Assembly: GCF_003419895.1 (NCBI RefSeq)
Contig: NZ_QPMM01000003.1
Coordinates: 248,001 to 312,000 of the forward strand
Source of the DNA: Chitinophaga silvatica
GTDB taxonomy: Bacteria; Bacteroidota; Bacteroidia; Chitinophagales; Chitinophagaceae
Length of the DNA: 64,000 bases
Reading direction: 5' to 3'
Below the pieces are notes generated by a model. It searched no databases, was not told where the DNA came from, and worked only from the letters and a program-made list of their open reading frames with translations. The translations under genes were made by a program, and so were the position numbers. This document shows, piece by piece, positions 24,897 to 32,583 of this stretch. How positions within the stretch are numbered: the first letter of the stretch is position 1; every line of letters starts with the position of its first letter.

Positions 24897-26168
24897 CTAC
24901 GACAACATTTTCACCTTCACCATTTCAATACGAGTATCCGTAACGTTAAGAATATCAAACTCATAGTCATCAATAATGATTCTTTCCTTAATCTTGGGAA
25001 TCATTTCATGATGATTAATAATATATCCTGATAACGTCTCGCTTTCATCTTCCGGAAAATCCAACCCATATTTTTCGTTCAAGTAATCTAGTTCCAATCT
25101 TCCTGAAAAAATATATTCTTTCTCCGCTATCTGCTTCTCCACAAATTCTTCTTCATCATGTTCATCTTTGATTTCTCCAAAGATTTCTTCAAGCACGTCT
25201 TCTATAGTCACTATACCCGCAGTTCCGCCAAATTCGTCGACTACCCAGGCTATACTTTTACGTTCTTTATTGAATTTACTCAGCAGATCTATAGCGCTCA
25301 TCGTCTCCGGCACCGCCAGAATCGGATGAATAATAGTATTTATATCTCCTGGTGCCCTAAACATATCCAATTGATGGATATAGCCCAGAATATTATCTAT
25401 TGAGCCTTCATAAATAATAATCTTGGAAAGCTTGGTTTCCATAAACTTCTTCCTGGCATCGGAAATAGGTCGTCCAATTTCTAATGCCTCGATTTCCTTT
25501 CTTGGAATCAGGCAACCACGAATTTTAACATGAGCCAGCGATAATGCATTTTCGAAAAGCTCAGTGTTCAGTTCCTGGTTATTTTCACCCAAATGCTGCT
25601 GTGACTGACGGATAAAATGCTCAACATCAACTCTGATAAAGGATTCTCCGCTTTCCAACAGTCTTACATTAAAAAGATATTTAAGCATCCACTGAGAAAT
25701 GGCTGCCAAAACATTTCCTATAACATACAGCGGTTTTGCTACCAATGAAATTGGCAGGGCAAAAAAACTAAGCAGGGTCTCTGGCCTGGATCTGAAGATA
25801 GCTCTGGGAATAAAAAAGCCCAGGAACATCAATACCAGGGAAGCCAGCAAAACCTCAAGGAAAATAACAACAGGCTGAATACCTGCGGCTTCTGACTGGC
25901 CCATATATTTATCCCAGACAGGTTGAAACACTCCTGCAACCATTATCCCGTAAATAACCACGGTAATAGTGAAGCCCACAACGCTGGTGGCAATAAACCT
26001 ACTAGGGTGTTCCATAAGGCCGGCCAATATTTTGCCGGTGGTTCTTCCTTGTTTCTTCTTTAACTCAATGCTCAGTTTATTCACATTGGAGAATGCAGCT
26101 TCAATACCAACAAAGAAGCCAGCTAATAAAACCAGGAAAACCAGAATAATAAAAGTATATCCGTCCAT
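24897..26168 (-). CDS. CNNM/CorC-type hemolysin family protein, GldE-like
   Basis: Membrane protein with an N-terminal DUF21/CNNM domain (three to four hydrophobic segments, residues 1-180), a pair of CBS domains (about 205-330) and a CorC_HlyC domain (about 345-420). Recognisable pieces are GIEAAFSNVNKLSIEL in DUF21, IPRKEIEAL at the start of CBS1, the signature WVVDEFGGTAGIVTIEDVLEEIFGEIKDEHDEE in CBS2, and YEFDILNVTDTRIEMVKV at the end. Such proteins act in Mg/Co handling; Bacteroidota members include the gliding-associated GldE. Without gldD beside it, a general ion-homeostasis role is the safer reading. It follows gmk by 42 bases. Confidence 0.88.
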   Translation of the reverse strand: MDGYTFIILVFLVLLAGFFVGIEAAFSNVNKLSIELKKKQGRTTGKILAGLMEHPSRFIATSVVGFTITVVIYGIMVAGVFQPVWDKYMGQSEAAGIQPVVIFLEVLLASLVLMFLGFFIPRAIFRSRPETLLSFFALPISLVAKPLYVIGNVLAAISQWMLKYLFNVRLLESGESFIRVDVEHFIRQSQQHLGENNQELNTELFENALSLAHVKIRGCLIPRKEIEALEIGRPISDARKKFMETKLSKIIIYEGSIDNILGYIHQLDMFRAPGDINTIIHPILAVPETMSAIDLLSKFNKERKSIAWVVDEFGGTAGIVTIEDVLEEIFGEIKDEHDEEEFVEKQIAEKEYIFSGRLELDYLNEKYGLDFPEDESETLSGYIINHHEMIPKIKERIIIDDYEFDILNVTDTRIEMVKVKMLS

Positions 26169-26210
26169 CCTAACAAAAATAACGAATTAGGAAAACCAAC
26201 AATCAGCCTG

Positions 26211-26780
26211 TTAACTGATCTTCAAAAAATCTGAAACCAGTTTTTTCACTTCTTCGTAGGCCTTTTCCAGTTGGTCGTTTACTACAATTTTATCGAACTC
26301 ATGCGCAAAAGACAGCTCGTATCGTGCTTTTGCCAGTCGTTCGTCTAACGATGCCTGTGTTTCTGTTCCTCTTTCACTGAGTCTGTCTCTCAGTGCATCT
26401 AACGATGGTGGCTGTATGAAAATAGTAAGTGCTTTATCGTGATATTTCTCTTTAATAGATAAAGCTCCTTTTACATCAATATCTACCATCGGAATTTGTT
26501 CATTATCCCAAATCCTTGCCAATTCACTTTTGAGAGTACCATAATATTTTCCGGCATACACCATTTCATACTCCGCAAAGGCATCCTGGTCGATCTGTGC
26601 ATGAAATTCGTCGGCCGACATAAAATAATAATCTTTTCCATGTACTTCATTAGCTCTTGGAACCCTGGTACTTGCAGAAATTGAAAATGCCAGTACCGGC
26701 ATAGTTGCCAACAACTTCTTTACGATGGTGGTCTTTCCAGCTCCCGATGGCGCTGTAATAATGATGATTTTCTTTTCCAT
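26211..26780 (-). CDS. gmk: Guanylate kinase
   Basis: ATP + GMP to ADP + GDP, essential for GTP supply. From ATG 26780 the protein has 189 residues, starting KKIIIITAPSGAGKTT (P-loop), then SISASTRVPRANEVHGKDYYFMS (the guanylate-kinase signature), YAGKYYGTLKSELARI, and IDVKGALSIKEKY. The frame stays open to 26825, but that extension would begin next to the murA terminator stem at 26821-26856, and the normal Gmk N terminus begins at 26780. The CNNM/CorC gene follows closely. Confidence 0.93.
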   Translation of the reverse strand: MEKKIIIITAPSGAGKTTIVKKLLATMPVLAFSISASTRVPRANEVHGKDYYFMSADEFHAQIDQDAFAEYEMVYAGKYYGTLKSELARIWDNEQIPMVDIDVKGALSIKEKYHDKALTIFIQPPSLDALRDRLSERGTETQASLDERLAKARYELSFAHEFDKIVVNDQLEKAYEEVKKLVSDFLKIS

Positions 26781-26820
26781 TATGATTATTCTCGAATAGC
26801 CAATCTCTTCAAATGCAAAA

Positions 26821-26856
26821 CCCAAAATCCGGTAAAAAGTTCTGCCGGAATTTGGG
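26821..26856 (-). terminator. Hairpin after murA
   Basis: CCCAAAATCCGG pairs with CCGGAATTTGGG (11 of 12 pairs, 12-base loop). On the minus strand it is followed by TTTTGCATTTG. It sits between the murA stop and the gmk start and is probably a partial terminator. Confidence 0.65.
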
Positions 26857-26883
26857 CTCTGTTGACTTATTATAAAGTTAAAC

Positions 26884-28194
26884 CTATATTCTCTTTATAT
26901 CTGCTCCCAGTTTTCTCAATCTCTCATCAATATACTGGTAGCCTCTATCTATCTGATCAATATTTTGAATGGTGCTTTTGCCTTCTGCGCTGAGTGCAGC
27001 AATCAACAAGGATACACCGGCTCTGATATCAGGAGAAGACATGGTAATACCACGTAGCGGATGTTGACGGCCCAGGCCTATCACAACTGCACGATGCGGG
27101 TCGCACAATACGATCTGTGCTCCCATATCTATCAGCTTATCCACAAAGAACAAGCGGCTTTCAAACATCTTCTGATGTATCATTACACTTCCTCTTGCCT
27201 GAGTAGCCACCACCAGTACAATGCTCAGCAGGTCGGGCGTAAAGCCAGGCCATGGATTGTCGTAGATGGTAAGGATAGAGCCATCGAGAAATGTTTGAAT
27301 CTCGTAGATATCCTGAGAAGGAATGTAAATATCGTTACCTCTGATTTCGAGCTGAATACCCAGCTGGCGGAACTTTTCAGGGATGATACCCAGATGTTCG
27401 ATACCGGCGTTTTTAATGGTAATCTCACTTTGCGTCATAGCAGCAAGACCAATAAAAGAGCCTATTTCGATCATATCGGGCAACATACTATGCTCGCATC
27501 CTCCCAGGTATTTAACTCCTTCTATCGTGAGGAGGTTAGAACCTATTCCGGAAATTTTAGCGCCCATTCTGTTCAGCATTTTACATAATTGCTGTAAGTA
27601 TGGTTCGCAGGCTGCATTATATATGGTGGTAGTACCTTGTGCCATTACAGCTGCCATTACAATGTTGGCAGTACCGGTAACGCTAGGTTCATCCAGCAGC
27701 ATATAAGTACCTTTCAGTCCTTCAGTGGCTTCCAGTCTGAAATAGTTATCATCTGCATCATATACGAAGCGAGCGCCTAATTTTTCGAATCCGATTATAT
27801 GAGTATCCAGGCGTCGGCGGCCAATTTTATCGCCACCGGGTTTAGGAACAAACGCTTTTCCGAATCTGGCCAGTAAAGGACCAGCTATCATAACAGCACC
27901 TCTTAAACGGCCGGATTTCTTTTTAAACTCCGGGCTTTCCAGGTATTTCAGGTCAATAGCATCTGACTGAAATTCACAGGTATCTCTACTGATACGGTTA
28001 ATTTTTACTCCTGCATCGCCTAACAGCTCTATTAATAGATTTACATCTACTATGTCGGGAATATTGGTGATGGTAACCTTTTCAGGTGTTAGCATCACGG
28101 CACTGATGATTTGTAAAGCCTCGTTTTTGGCACCTTGGGGTATAATTTCTCCCTTTAAGCGGTTGCCGCCTCTAACTTCAAAAGCGCTACTCAC
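26884..28194 (-). CDS. murA: UDP-N-acetylglucosamine 1-carboxyvinyltransferase
   Basis: First committed step of peptidoglycan synthesis: transfer of enolpyruvate from PEP to UDP-GlcNAc. The 436-residue protein has the EPSP-synthase-like inside-out alpha/beta barrel repeats: GGNRLKGEIIPQGAKNEALQII at the N terminus with the conserved Lys-Asn, GRLRGAVMIAGPLLARFG, KPGGDKIGRRRLDTHI, and DIRAGVSLLIAALSAEG near the end. In the region of the usual catalytic Cys (KPGGCxIG) the sequence reads KPGGDKIG, i.e. Asp replaces Cys. That substitution is known from naturally fosfomycin-resistant MurA enzymes. It overlaps the DUF4290 gene by 4 bases. Confidence 0.93.
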   Translation of the reverse strand: MSSAFEVRGGNRLKGEIIPQGAKNEALQIISAVMLTPEKVTITNIPDIVDVNLLIELLGDAGVKINRISRDTCEFQSDAIDLKYLESPEFKKKSGRLRGAVMIAGPLLARFGKAFVPKPGGDKIGRRRLDTHIIGFEKLGARFVYDADDNYFRLEATEGLKGTYMLLDEPSVTGTANIVMAAVMAQGTTTIYNAACEPYLQQLCKMLNRMGAKISGIGSNLLTIEGVKYLGGCEHSMLPDMIEIGSFIGLAAMTQSEITIKNAGIEHLGIIPEKFRQLGIQLEIRGNDIYIPSQDIYEIQTFLDGSILTIYDNPWPGFTPDLLSIVLVVATQARGSVMIHQKMFESRLFFVDKLIDMGAQIVLCDPHRAVVIGLGRQHPLRGITMSSPDIRAGVSLLIAALSAEGKSTIQNIDQIDRGYQYIDERLRKLGADIKRI

Positions 28195-28886
28195 TTGTTC
28201 CTGTTTTTGTATTTATTATTGTGCTTATTGTTATTATTCTTGTTGCTGTTACTACCGCCTTTGAATTTATTTTGCTGGAAGTTTTTGCGTTTGTTGGAGC
28301 GGAACTGGTCACCACCTGCGTTGGTATTGCTGCCAAAATTACTTGCAGAGGAAACAGAGGAAGAACTGCCCGGTTGATAATCTAACTGATTTTCAGAAAT
28401 AGCTAATAATTCTGCTCTGATAGCATCATCATGAACACTCTCTTTATGCCAGTTGGTATATGCCAATTTCATGTAATTAGCAACGGTTTGAACGAATCCT
28501 TCTTTTTTATCCGGATTTTCTTCCTGAGTGGCTTTATTAATTATCAATTCCAGATTTTTACCAAAGTGCCTGTTTTTTGGGTATTTTTTAGGGTAAGGTA
28601 ATCTATCTGGTTTTGCTCTTAATTTTTCTAGTGTTGGCTTTGGATATGGGGATTCTACATCCAGTTCAAAATTGGAAATATTAAAGATATGGTCCCATAA
28701 TTTGTGTCTGAAGTCCTCTACGTTACGTAAGTGAGGATTCAGTGTACCCATGAGCTCTATCACAGCCATTGCATTACGCTGGCGTTCATCTGCATCTTCT
28801 ATGGTTACCAGGTATTCCACCATTTTCTGGATATTCCTGCCATACTCCTTCATTATCAAGTGGTTACGGGTGGTATTATATTCCAT
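28191..28886 (-). CDS. DUF4290 domain-containing protein
   Basis: Bacteroidota-restricted protein of 231 residues. The DUF4290 domain spans about 1-170 (MEYNTTRNHLIMKEYGRN, VIELMGTLNPHLRN and FRHKLWDHIFNISNFELDVESPYP are conserved). A low-complexity tail from about 175 is rich in Ser, Asn and Lys and is very basic at the end, suggesting nucleic-acid or envelope-surface binding. The stop overlaps the murA start by 4 bases (translational coupling), which is a recurrent pairing in this phylum and hints at a cell-wall or growth role. Biochemical function is unknown. Confidence 0.87.
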   Translation of the reverse strand: MEYNTTRNHLIMKEYGRNIQKMVEYLVTIEDADERQRNAMAVIELMGTLNPHLRNVEDFRHKLWDHIFNISNFELDVESPYPKPTLEKLRAKPDRLPYPKKYPKNRHFGKNLELIINKATQEENPDKKEGFVQTVANYMKLAYTNWHKESVHDDAIRAELLAISENQLDYQPGSSSSVSSASNFGSNTNAGGDQFRSNKRKNFQQNKFKGGSNSNKNNNNKHNNKYKNRNK

Positions 28887-29097
28887 TACTATTAATTAAA
28901 AAATGATTTGATGATGGGACATCTTAAAAGTGAAGAAAATGTATCGGCAACATCTATGCAAACATAGTAAAAAAATGCCTTTTGCACAACGACACTACAT
29001 TACCCCAATATAAAGTATTCTTAAATTTATAGAAAGTTGAAATCAATCAAAAATGAAATCATTTTTACAGCTCCTATAAAAATCCTAGATTTAGAAA

Positions 29098-29805
29098 ATG
29101 CAAACGAATAAACTTCCCCTACTCTTTCTGCATGGCGCTCTGGGTGCTGCTTCACAATTCCAACATTTAACCGGCCCTTTATCGGAACATTATGATATTC
29201 ATCTGATCACTTTCAGCGGGCATGGTGAGGTTCCTGCATCAGAGCAAGGATTTAGCATTCAAACTTTCGCTGGCGAGGTTTTATCTTATCTGGAAACCCA
29301 TCAGATCGACTATATACATATTTTTGGCTATAGCATGGGTGGTTATGTGGCAATGTATCTGGCCCGTCATTATCCCGAAAAAATAGGCAAGGTAATAACC
29401 TTAGCTACGAAATATAACTGGAATGAAGCCACTGCCGGCAAAGAGGTTAAGCAACTGAATCCCGACATTATCCAGGAAAAAGTACCAGTATTTGCAAAGG
29501 CTCTGAAGGAAAGGCATTCCGCCCATGACTGGAAGGAAGTGGTGACCAAAACAGCGGGGCTTATAGAAGAATTAGGTCATAAAAATATATTAAACCAATC
29601 CGACTATACTCAGATCGTTTCTCCATGTTTATTGATGATGGGAGACAGAGACGGAATGGTATCCTTTCAGGAAACAATAGAAGTCTACAAATCTCTACCC
29701 TTGGCACAATTCACTGTATTGCCGGATACAGCACATCCATTGGAGAAAGTGAATGTGCCGTTACTGACTTATTTTATTAAGAGATTTACTACTCAAACTA
29801 TTTAG
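29098..29805 (+). CDS. Alpha/beta-fold hydrolase
   Basis: Cytoplasmic serine hydrolase of 235 residues. LLFLHGALGA forms the oxyanion region, GYSMGGYVAMYLA contains the nucleophile Ser (about residue 82), GDRDGMV supplies the acidic residue and DTAHPLEKV the catalytic His. The short cap and size resemble MenH/BioH-like or general esterases; the true substrate cannot be told. It ends one base short of the convergent tryptophan dioxygenase stop, so the two messages overlap at their 3' ends. Confidence 0.85.
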   Translation: MQTNKLPLLFLHGALGAASQFQHLTGPLSEHYDIHLITFSGHGEVPASEQGFSIQTFAGEVLSYLETHQIDYIHIFGYSMGGYVAMYLARHYPEKIGKVITLATKYNWNEATAGKEVKQLNPDIIQEKVPVFAKALKERHSAHDWKEVVTKTAGLIEELGHKNILNQSDYTQIVSPCLLMMGDRDGMVSFQETIEVYKSLPLAQFTVLPDTAHPLEKVNVPLLTYFIKRFTTQTI

Positions 29806-29806
29806 G

Positions 29807-30736
29807 TTATTCGCCCATAGCGGTTCTTCCCCAGTTATTAAGTTCTTCGTTAGTCCATAATTCAGGGAAAAATACAATCCGTTTATTTTTAGGAGGCAGA
29901 TATTGTTGCCAGTTGGTTCCCCCGGTAGCAGCAATATCTTCCGGCTTTTTATGCAGGTATCGGACAGCCGATTTATAGTGCATAAGGGGCCAACGAACAT
30001 TTATGTTCTGATCATACTCCTTCAACAAAGGGATAACCGACTGTTGCTCTCCTGGCGGAAGTACCTTATAACGGGCTTGTATGTTACAGTTTTCGTAACG
30101 GGTAGCCAGTTGAAGGAAGGTATCCATATACTTTTTCTCAAATTGTCGTAAAGTGAGCGTTTTCTTGCCAGTAGCCAATTCGGTTGCTCCACTTCTCCAG
30201 TAAATGTTGTCAAGGACTTCATTCAATGGGGCATTTATCATTTTGGGGCGAATAGATTCATATACCAGATTGCTCAATTTTGTTGAGCAGATCTCTATCA
30301 TTCTGAATTGCCCGCTTTGAAACCCACTAGCAGGCAATAGGGCCATCCGGAATTGAAGGAATTGTTCCTTATCCATTCCATCGACCATAATCTCAAATGA
30401 ATGAATCAGGTTACGGAAATAGCTATTGATACGTTTAAGCTGCGTTGTGAATAATTCTGCTGTCAGTACAGGAGCCTGGCATATCTGTTCGATAGCCTGC
30501 AAGGATAGCTTAAAGTACAGTTCCGTAATCTGGTGATAGATTATGAAAATATTTTCATCCGGAATCGGCGTGCGGGGGTGTTGCAGATTAAGCAACACAT
30601 CTAGTTGTATATAGTCCCAATACGTCAGGTAGTCCGCATAGAGTAAACCATCCAGATAGGACGACAAATCCTGCCCCATGGCGGCATACTTTTCTTCCAG
30701 CCGTTTGATTTTTTCGGCAATTTCTGCTGTAACCAT
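29807..30736 (-). CDS. kynA: Tryptophan 2,3-dioxygenase
   Basis: Heme enzyme that opens the indole ring of L-tryptophan to N-formylkynurenine, starting the kynurenine route. The 309-residue protein has the family motifs LLNLQHPRTPIPDENIFIIYHQITELYFKL (substrate and heme pocket, with the conserved HQ..ELYFK), SFEIMVDGMDKEQFLQFRMALLPASGFQSGQFRMIE (the FR and SGFQS motif), and the C-terminal ATGGTNWQQYLPPK, whose GTGG-like loop closes over the amino acid. An Lrp/AsnC-type regulator gene lies directly upstream on the same strand, suggesting amino-acid-responsive control. The other kynurenine genes are not in the window. Confidence 0.92.
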   Translation of the reverse strand: MVTAEIAEKIKRLEEKYAAMGQDLSSYLDGLLYADYLTYWDYIQLDVLLNLQHPRTPIPDENIFIIYHQITELYFKLSLQAIEQICQAPVLTAELFTTQLKRINSYFRNLIHSFEIMVDGMDKEQFLQFRMALLPASGFQSGQFRMIEICSTKLSNLVYESIRPKMINAPLNEVLDNIYWRSGATELATGKKTLTLRQFEKKYMDTFLQLATRYENCNIQARYKVLPPGEQQSVIPLLKEYDQNINVRWPLMHYKSAVRYLHKKPEDIAATGGTNWQQYLPPKNKRIVFFPELWTNEELNNWGRTAMGE

Positions 30737-30794
30737 AGTAGAAATTAATAATTAAGAATGGAACAGCGACAGCGCTGAATCATTCTTTTATTAA

Positions 30795-31262
30795 TTACTC
30801 TACTACGTTAATTGTTCGATAAAAGCTTTCTTCCAGTGAAATCAGGGTTTCAGTTCTTTCAATTCCTTTTATTTTTTGAAGCTCATCGTGGAGAATGCGT
30901 CGAAGTTGGGTAATATCTTTACAAATGATCTCCGCAAACATGCTGTAACTGCCGGTTGTATAATTCAGTCGCACCATTTCCGGAATCTTCCTCAGCTCTT
31001 TGGCCACAGTATCATACATCGAACTTTTTTCCAGGTAAATACCAATAAATGCGATTACATCATAACCAATCATTTTTAAATCTACATGTAATTTAGTACC
31101 TTTAACTACACCCAGTTCTTGTAATTTCTTCATTCTTACGTGGATAGTACCGCCGGATACGAATAACTTCTTCCCCAAATCAGCGTAAGAGATTTCAGCA
31201 TTAGACATCATCTCACTGATAATCTGTAGGTCGAGTTTGTCAATATTCAAATTGTGGCTCAT
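30795..31262 (-). CDS. Lrp/AsnC family transcriptional regulator
   Basis: DNA-binding feast/famine regulator of 155 residues. The N-terminal helix-turn-helix covers about 8-60 (LDLQIISEMMSNAEISYADLGKKLFVSGGTIHVRMKKLQELGVVKG), followed by the RAM/AsnC effector domain (GYDVIAFIGIYLE, VRLNYTTGSYSMFAEIICKD, IERTETLISLEES). It ends 58 bases before the tryptophan dioxygenase start in the same orientation, so it may respond to tryptophan and control kynA. The upstream gap also holds the outward-facing promoter of the tRNA-like RNA gene. Confidence 0.9.
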   Translation of the reverse strand: MSHNLNIDKLDLQIISEMMSNAEISYADLGKKLFVSGGTIHVRMKKLQELGVVKGTKLHVDLKMIGYDVIAFIGIYLEKSSMYDTVAKELRKIPEMVRLNYTTGSYSMFAEIICKDITQLRRILHDELQKIKGIERTETLISLEESFYRTINVVE

Positions 31263-31346
31263 TTTTACAATTTGTTTTTGAATGTTTTAAACTTACATGC
31301 AAATATTTAAAAAATATCGAAAATTCCAAAATTCTTCTTAAAAAAT

Positions 31347-31378
31347 TTGCAAAAAAGAGTGGCTCTCTTTAGATTTGC
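31347..31378 (+). promoter_or_regulatory. Strong Bacteroidota-type promoter of the tRNA-like RNA gene
   Basis: TTTG at 31347-31350, a 20-nt spacer, then TAGATTTG at 31371-31378: an exact match to TTTG / TAnnTTTG. Transcription should start near 31385, about 50 nt before the tRNA-like fold. Confidence 0.7.
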
Positions 31379-31437
31379 ATCATAATCATTACAAAAAAGC
31401 TAGTGAAAAGCAGTAGCAAAAAGATAATGATAAATAT

Positions 31438-31580
31438 TGTGGGATGATGAAATTGGCAGACATGCCCTCTTGTCTCGGGGGTGGGGATCACAGGATAAAC
31501 ATAGTATAATTGGGTTGACCACTAATCTTACTTGTGCTATAGCTAACTGCCCCGTGGAGGTTCGACTCCTCCTCCTACAG
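31438..31580 (+). ncRNA. tRNA-like RNA with an extremely long variable region
   Basis: A cloverleaf can be drawn in full. The acceptor is TGTGGGA/TCCTACA (7 pairs, one G-U; 31438-31444 with 31573-31579) with discriminator G at 31580. T8-G9 are followed by a D arm ATG...CAT whose loop AAATTGGCAGA is the Leu-type sequence. The anticodon stem is CCCTC/GGGGG (31465-31469, 31477-31481) with the 7-base loop TTGTCTC, reading anticodon GTC (Asp codons). The T arm is GGAGG-TTCGACT-CCTCC (31556-31572). Between anticodon and T arms lies a variable region of 74 nt closed by GGGG/CCCC (31483-31486, 31550-31553), against roughly 15-20 nt in ordinary class II tRNAs. No CCA is encoded; CA follows the discriminator. 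T at position 37 is unusual. It could be a functional odd tRNA, a regulatory tRNA mimic or a decayed tRNA. Confidence 0.6.
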
Positions 31581-31594
31581 CAAATTGGTTTAAA

Positions 31595-31635
31595 GCGCTC
31601 ATAGGCTTTCATGCCCTTGGGCTCTTTTTATTTTA
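31595..31635 (+). terminator. Intrinsic terminator of the tRNA-like RNA gene
   Basis: GCTCA (31597-31601) pairs with TGGGC (31618-31622), with an inner GGC/GCC stem, then TCTTTTTATTTT. It ends the transcript about 50 nt beyond the tRNA-like fold and before trmB. Confidence 0.65.
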
Positions 31636-31703
31636 GCCCCTTCCCAACCTTGCTCTACAATCGTAGGGCATAGCATTCAAAAAATCAAACTACTTTTGCC
31701 CCA

Positions 31704-32411
31704 ATGGGACAAAAAAAATTACAACGCTTCGCAGAAATTGAAACCTTCCCTAATGTATTAATATACCCGGAAGGCATGCCTGGCAAATGGCATGAATTCT
31801 TTAAAAATAATCACCCTATTACCTTAGAACTGGCATGTGGTAAAGGAGATTATACGCTCGGATTAGCCAGAACAAATCCTGACCAGAATTTTATCGGGGT
31901 AGACTTAAAGGGTAATCGGATTTGGAGAGGCGCAAAAACCGCCATTGCAGAACCTCTTCCAAATGTTGGCTTTCTGCGTACGCAAATAGACAAGTTAGAT
32001 AACTATTTCGCTAAAGGAGAAATCAAAGATATCTGGATCACCTTTCCCGATCCATTCTTACGTCAGTCTAAATCGAAAAAAAGGCTGACACATCCTAAAT
32101 TTCTACAGCTATACCAGCCCCTGCTTGCACCAGGCGCTACAATTAACCTGAAAACAGATAGCCCGGAGCTTTATGCTTTTACCAAAGCTGTAATTGCCGC
32201 AACAGGAAGCACTTTAATTACTGATATAGATAATATATATGCATTATCAGAAATTCCCCCTGTCTTAAAGATTCAGACCTATTATGAAGGTATGCACCTG
32301 GAAGATGGCAGAATTATTCGTTACCTTAAATTTCAATTACCATCAACGCCTCTCGATTGGAGAAGCATCAAATTGCCGTCTGATGAGGAAGCCATTAGTG
32401 GAGAATATTGA
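31704..32411 (+). CDS. trmB: tRNA (guanine-N7-)-methyltransferase
   Basis: SAM-dependent methylation of G46 in the variable loop of tRNA. The 235-residue protein has the SAM motif LELACGKGDYTLGLA (about 47), FIGVDLKGNRIWRGAKTA (motif II region) and the family signature DIWITFPDPFLRQSKSKKRLTHPKFL. The C-terminal end IQTYYEGMHLEDGRIIRYLKF is normal for Bacteroidota TrmB. It lies 120 bases after the tRNA-like RNA gene, an interesting coincidence as its target is the tRNA variable loop. The 3' end overlaps the DUF5522 gene by 29 bases in another frame. Confidence 0.92.
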   Translation: MGQKKLQRFAEIETFPNVLIYPEGMPGKWHEFFKNNHPITLELACGKGDYTLGLARTNPDQNFIGVDLKGNRIWRGAKTAIAEPLPNVGFLRTQIDKLDNYFAKGEIKDIWITFPDPFLRQSKSKKRLTHPKFLQLYQPLLAPGATINLKTDSPELYAFTKAVIAATGSTLITDIDNIYALSEIPPVLKIQTYYEGMHLEDGRIIRYLKFQLPSTPLDWRSIKLPSDEEAISGEY

Positions 32412-32583
32412 TTTTTACTATAACGAGCAAGGCTATATGGTTTTTACAGAAAAATTTCATCTGGAACGGGGTCATTGCTGCGGCAATGGCTGTAAACACT
32501 GTCCATTTAATTATGAAAAAGTACCCGAACCAAAAAGGTCTGCCCTCCTTAAACAAAGAAATCAGGGAGGAGAAAACCGATAA
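32383..32583 (+). CDS. DUF5522 domain-containing small protein, Cys-rich
   Basis: Small protein of 66 residues, mostly one domain: FYYNEQGYMVFTEKFHLERGHCCGNGCKHCPFNYE. The CCxxxCxxCP arrangement looks like a metal (zinc or iron-sulfur) site; the family is widespread in Bacteroidota and proteobacteria with unknown function. ATG 32383 gives the usual short N terminus; the frame is open further up but runs inside trmB. It overlaps trmB by 29 bases and the next gene by about 71 bases if that one starts at 32513. The three genes are probably translated from one mRNA. Confidence 0.8.
   Translation: MRKPLVENIDFYYNEQGYMVFTEKFHLERGHCCGNGCKHCPFNYEKVPEPKRSALLKQRNQGGENR

Noticed and set aside
24689..24943. 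84-codon plus-strand frame in the gap before tatC
   Set aside because: Rich in Phe, Tyr, Ile and Lys as expected from AT-rich DNA, and it runs into the end of the CNNM/CorC gene. A non-coding RNA on the minus strand explains the region better.
27061..27588. 175-codon plus-strand frame opposite murA
   Set aside because: Shadow of murA; no start context and no recognisable motif.
31438..31580. Ordinary leucine or aspartate tRNA
   Set aside because: The D arm suggests Leu and the anticodon Asp, and the variable region is several times too long, so I did not annotate it as a standard tRNA.
31400..31640. tmRNA or SRP RNA
   Set aside because: Too short for tmRNA with no tag reading frame, and it lacks the conserved SRP tetraloop region.
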